Part shown: positions 7,184 to 9,119 of the stretch, piece by piece | Numbering within the stretch: position 1 is the stretch's first letter | How the letters are laid out: every line of letters begins with the position of its first letter | Origin: Candidatus Parvarchaeota archaeon | GTDB taxonomy: Archaea > Nanobdellota > Nanobdellia > Pacearchaeales > GW2011-AR1 | DNA: 9,119 nt | Reading direction: 5' to 3' | Assembly (NCBI GenBank): GCA_004195435.1 | Contig: PSPM01000021.1 | Coordinates: forward strand, 1 to 9,119 | Translations under genes and position numbers: made by a program | The notes under the pieces: model-generated | What the model was told of the DNA's origin: nothing | What the model saw: the letters and a program-made list of their open reading frames with translations, nothing else | Database searches by the model: none

Positions 7184-7202
7184 TTACCTGAAAACAACAG
7201 AC

Positions 7203-7210
7203 TTAAAAAT
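7203..7210 (+). promoter_or_regulatory. TATA-like box for the tRNA gene
   Basis: TTAAAAAT is centred about 24.5 bp upstream of the first base of the mature tRNA (G, 7231). The better TATA sequence further upstream (7175-7183) sits at the right distance for the divergent membrane-protein gene. If this box is used, transcription starts at or within about 2-3 nt of the mature tRNA 5' end. Confidence 0.5.
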
Positions 7211-7230
7211 GTTCCAGATTTTGTAACATC

Positions 7231-7338
7231 GGCTCTGTAGCTCAGTGGTAGAGCGCCTGTCTCATGAAATCAAGATTTCACATGTAAATCTCGATTAGAG
7301 ACAGCAGGAGGTCGAGAGTTCAATTCTCTCCAGAGCCA
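7231..7338 (+). tRNA. tRNA with CAU anticodon (probably elongator Met), intron-containing
   Basis: A full cloverleaf can be drawn. Acceptor GGCTCTG (7231-7237) pairs with CAGAGCC (7331-7337), with A as discriminator; CCA is not encoded. The D stem is GCTC/GAGC with loop AGTGGTA. The anticodon stem is CCTGT (7256-7260) with GCAGG (7304-7308), including one U-G pair. The variable loop is AGGTC. The T stem is GAGAG/CTCTC with loop TTCAATT. With U33 at 7262 the anticodon is CAT (7263-7265). A 36-nt intron follows position 37, leaving a mature 72-nt tRNA. A CAU anticodon may mean elongator Met, initiator Met or Ile (agmatidine-modified). The G1-C72 end argues against the archaeal initiator, and an intron at 37/38 is common in archaeal elongator tRNA-Met. 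Confidence 0.93.
7267..7302 (+). other. tRNA intron after position 37
   Basis: The 36-nt intron folds on itself: AATC (7268-7271) with GATT (7293-7296), and GATTT (7274-7278) with AAATC (7286-7290), closing a CACATGT loop. At the exon junctions a bulge-helix-bulge forms. The 5' bulge is T7265 G7266 | A7267. The central helix is 7261-7264 with 7297-7300 (three Watson-Crick pairs and one A-A mismatch). The 3' bulge is A7301 C7302 | A7303. This is the structure expected for cutting by the EndA encoded at 5375-5887. Confidence 0.85.
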
Positions 7339-7354
7339 TTTCTTCTAGCACAAT

Positions 7355-9119
7355 TTACTGATTGCAAGCACATTGTCTTGTGTAGATGCCGTGTGAGTAG
7401 GTACAATGGGCATTTCCACCGGAATCATAAGAACAATAATTACCATCGATATTGTAAAAAGGACCATACTGATTGCTCGCTCCGCATGAATTGGCTCCAG
7501 CTCCAGGATTAAAATGAAGACAAGTCGCACAGAGTGGATCATCATTAACCCAATCACATTGTCCCAAAGAACCAGGAGTATTTTCATAAAATGTCCCCCC
7601 AAATGGTACACAAACAGTACTGCAAGTTTCTCCCAATCCTAATTCTCCTTCATACCAACAATAGGTGCCATCCCACCAACCAGAGCAAAGCTGACAAAGA
7701 CCTCCTGAAGATCCGGTTGGTGTAGCTGCGGGAGTTCCTACTCCAGAACCACAAGAACAAGTATTAGCAGCGCTATCCCAAATCCAACAGCCAGAATCAA
7801 TGTTAGTATCGCTATCTATCTCGGTTGCGCATGCAGTCTGACATTCAGCTGCACTCCCAACAACGGAGGAAGCAATCTCTGCCGCGCAACTAGTATAGTC
7901 TTGAGAATCTTGACAAACTAAAGGACTTTGACAAGTTGTTGCATCGCAATCATATAATAGATCGCCTCCATAATCACATTGCTCGCCAGCTGCAGTATTC
8001 CAATAACCATCACCACATTCAGCTAGTGTACAAGCAAAAGATCCAGTTCCTAGATTATAATTGCAAGTTGCGCTATCTGCTAGAGTATCACATTGTTCGC
8101 CTGCCTGAGCAATTCCATCACCGCATTCAATCTGACAAGTTGCGCTACAACCATCTCCTGCTACAACATTACCATCATCGCAAGTTTCCCCACTTTGAAT
8201 AAATCCATTGCCGCATGATGACACTTGTTCTTCATTACAAGCGCATTGTCTTTCGTATTTCCGAGAATAGGAACAGCTAGTGGATGTTCCTATTCTGGTT
8301 ATGCAGTTATTTTGAGTAGGAGTGTAGAATGGGCCTGCAGAGTTTCCGCCGCCACATATTGCTCCCGGATTTAAAGCAATACAAGCAGCACAATCTGCAG
8401 GTTGAATGGCAGCCCAGTCACATCCTCCAGAACTAGTTGGATCAACGTAGATACCCCCATAAGGTGCACAAACATCATTGCATGTTCCTTCATAATTTCC
8501 TTGAATCCAGCAACGACTTTGAATTGAATCCCAGTAGCCTCCGGCAGCTCCACAATCAACATTTGATGTAGGCTGAATACAAGTACATATGTTGTTTTTT
8601 GATAGGCCCACTGATGTGCAACTTGAACTAGATCCCTGTTTTGCACCATAACAGTACCCGTTATTAGTTGTATAGAGATCATAGAAGTAGGGTGCATAGC
8701 TGCTGATGGATGGAGTTTGCAATCCAGCTTCAGGGTTAAAATAACTACAAGCATTTTGGCTAGTTAAAGGTGATTCTCGCCAATCACAATTTGCTTCTGC
8801 AACCCCTCCACGATCTTGGCAAACATCTGTGCAACTAAACGTCCCTTCTTCAATTGATGATTCACGCCAGCAGAAGTTATTGAAATTCTGATTAGGTAAA
8901 TTAGTTAGATCCTCGCTCGCTGATAAGTAAACTTCGGCACCTCCGGAGTTATATATATCCAAAATCTCCGTCGGTGTAAGTGCTCTGTTATAGAAACCTA
9001 ATTCATCAACTGCTCCATTGATTCCAGCCCCTAGTGTTACAGCGGCCGCTGGATGATCTGCAAAAGCTGTTATTGAATTAGCCCATACTTCAACGCCGTC
9101 AACATATAAAATTGCTTTC
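7355..9119 (-). CDS. Large cysteine-rich extracellular protein with LamG-like domain, N-terminus cut by window edge
   Basis: This is open on the minus strand from the right edge to TAA at 7355-7357 (587 codons seen). The only start-like codon near 8962 is a TTG inside the LamG-like domain, so the real start lies outside the window. Order from the N-terminal side: the end of a LamG/concanavalin-type jellyroll (about 9119-8945: LYVDGVEVW, then DELGFYNRALTPTEILDIYNSG); cysteine-rich module A (8872-8573); module B (8512-8234); DUF4215/myxobacterial-type repeats (8215-7931: CGNGFIQSGETCDDGN, GDGCSATC, ECGDG..GEQCD twice); a segment with spaced cysteines vaguely like a PAN/apple domain; and module C (7660-7358), which ends the protein. 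There is no C-terminal anchor. The many cysteines imply folding outside the cytoplasm. The gene looks more GC-rich than its neighbours. It may bind glycans or proteins at the cell surface (inferred from the LamG). It ends 16 nt from the tRNA. Confidence 0.85.
   Translation of the reverse strand, partial: KAILYVDGVEVWANSITAFADHPAAAVTLGAGINGAVDELGFYNRALTPTEILDIYNSGGAEVYLSASEDLTNLPNQNFNNFCWRESSIEEGTFSCTDVCQDRGGVAEANCDWRESPLTSQNACSYFNPEAGLQTPSISSYAPYFYDLYTTNNGYCYGAKQGSSSSCTSVGLSKNNICTCIQPTSNVDCGAAGGYWDSIQSRCWIQGNYEGTCNDVCAPYGGIYVDPTSSGGCDWAAIQPADCAACIALNPGAICGGGNSAGPFYTPTQNNCITRIGTSTSCSYSRKYERQCACNEEQVSSCGNGFIQSGETCDDGNVVAGDGCSATCQIECGDGIAQAGEQCDTLADSATCNYNLGTGSFACTLAECGDGYWNTAAGEQCDYGGDLLYDCDATTCQSPLVCQDSQDYTSCAAEIASSVVGSAAECQTACATEIDSDTNIDSGCWIWDSAANTCSCGSGVGTPAATPTGSSGGLCQLCSGWWDGTYCWYEGELGLGETCSTVCVPFGGTFYENTPGSLGQCDWVNDDPLCATCLHFNPGAGANSCGASNQYGPFYNIDGNYCSYDSGGNAHCTYSHGIYTRQCACNQ
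7358..7660 (-). repeat. Cysteine-rich module, copy C
   Basis: About 101 residues with 11 cysteines, running from CWYEGE to RQCACNQ at the protein's end. Landmarks shared with copy B are CW near the start, E-T-C/T-V-C, GG, CDW, L-C..C, LNPGA (here FNPGA), GPFY, C-x-Y-S and RQCACN. Confidence 0.85.
7931..8215 (-). repeat. DUF4215-like cysteine-rich repeats (three units)
   Basis: Three successive units begin with CGNG or ECGDG and contain GE(T/Q)CD: CGNGFIQSGETCDDGN, ECGDGIAQAGEQCD and ECGDGYWNTAAGEQCD. The first has the full DDGN...GDGCSATC signature of DUF4215. Such units occur in secreted proteins and probably form small disulfide-held folds. A related unit occurs in the protein at the left edge of the window. 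Confidence 0.8.
8234..8512 (-). repeat. Cysteine-rich module, copy B
   Basis: About 93 residues with 11 cysteines, from CWIQGNYEGTC through GGCDW, LNPGAICGG, AGPFY and CSYS to RQCACN. It matches copy C landmark by landmark, with only small insertions or deletions. Confidence 0.85.
8573..8872 (-). repeat. Cysteine-rich module, copy A (diverged)
   Basis: About 100 residues with nine cysteines, from CWRES to CTCIQ. It keeps CW, DVC, GG, NCDW, FNPEAG and the final C-x-C, but lacks one cysteine of the C-x-x-C before the NPGA motif and another just after it. Losing two of the eleven would fit loss of one disulfide. Confidence 0.75.

Noticed and set aside
7260..7263. Reading the anticodon as CTC (Glu)
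   Set aside because: This would put U33 at 7260, which must belong to the anticodon stem once the D stem and position 26 are placed. CAT at 7263-7265 is the consistent reading.
7345..8754. Other-frame open frames at 7345-7611, 7936-8202 and 8371-8754
   Set aside because: All are shadows of the cysteine-rich gene, whose repeats and domains are unambiguous. One also nearly runs into the tRNA.
1..9119. CRISPR arrays, insertion sequences, rRNA genes
   Set aside because: No regularly spaced short repeats, no transposase-like frame and no rRNA-like sequence were seen.

Overview
The window looks like part of a small, AT-rich archaeal genome, most likely of the DPANN group (Woesearchaeota/Pacearchaeota-like; the phylum is inferred). 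Archaeal markers are ribosomal protein S17e, a tRNA-splicing endonuclease (EndA) with its Tyr/His/Lys triad, a tRNA(CAU) gene with a 36-nt intron after position 37, and archaeal TATA boxes. Every gene start that can be inspected, except one translationally coupled gene, has a TATA-like box centred about 24-27 bp upstream, which predicts leaderless transcripts throughout.

Layout, left to right. 1-2731 (minus strand): two exported proteins. The first in transcription order is a 787-residue protein made of roughly 100-residue beta-sandwich-like modules. The second is a cysteine-rich protein with a Gly/Ser linker, cut by the left edge; its ATG overlaps the upstream stop codon (TAATG). 2831-5293 (minus): leucyl-tRNA synthetase of bacterial type. 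5294-5374: divergent promoter region. 5375-5887 (plus): endA. 5932-6722 (plus): a gene whose reading frame is broken at a run of seven A. Its 5' part resembles a winged helix and its 3' part resembles a restriction-endonuclease-fold core. 6743-6925 (plus): S17e, facing a 74-residue single-pass membrane protein (6929-7153, minus) across only 3 nt. 7231-7338 (plus): the intron-containing tRNA. 7355-9119 (minus): the C-terminal part of a large, probably secreted protein cut by the right edge. It has a LamG-like domain, three copies of a roughly 100-residue cysteine-rich module, and DUF4215-like repeats.

Two themes stand out. One is translation and tRNA maturation: LeuRS, EndA, S17e, and an intron-bearing tRNA that EndA would process about 1.3 kb away. 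The other is surface proteins, rich in disulfides and repeats, at both ends of the window. The points most worth a second look are the broken or recoded gene at 5932-6722, the three-copy cysteine module at the right edge, the uniform leaderless promoter spacing (which seems to include the tRNA), and competing folds in the pre-tRNA.
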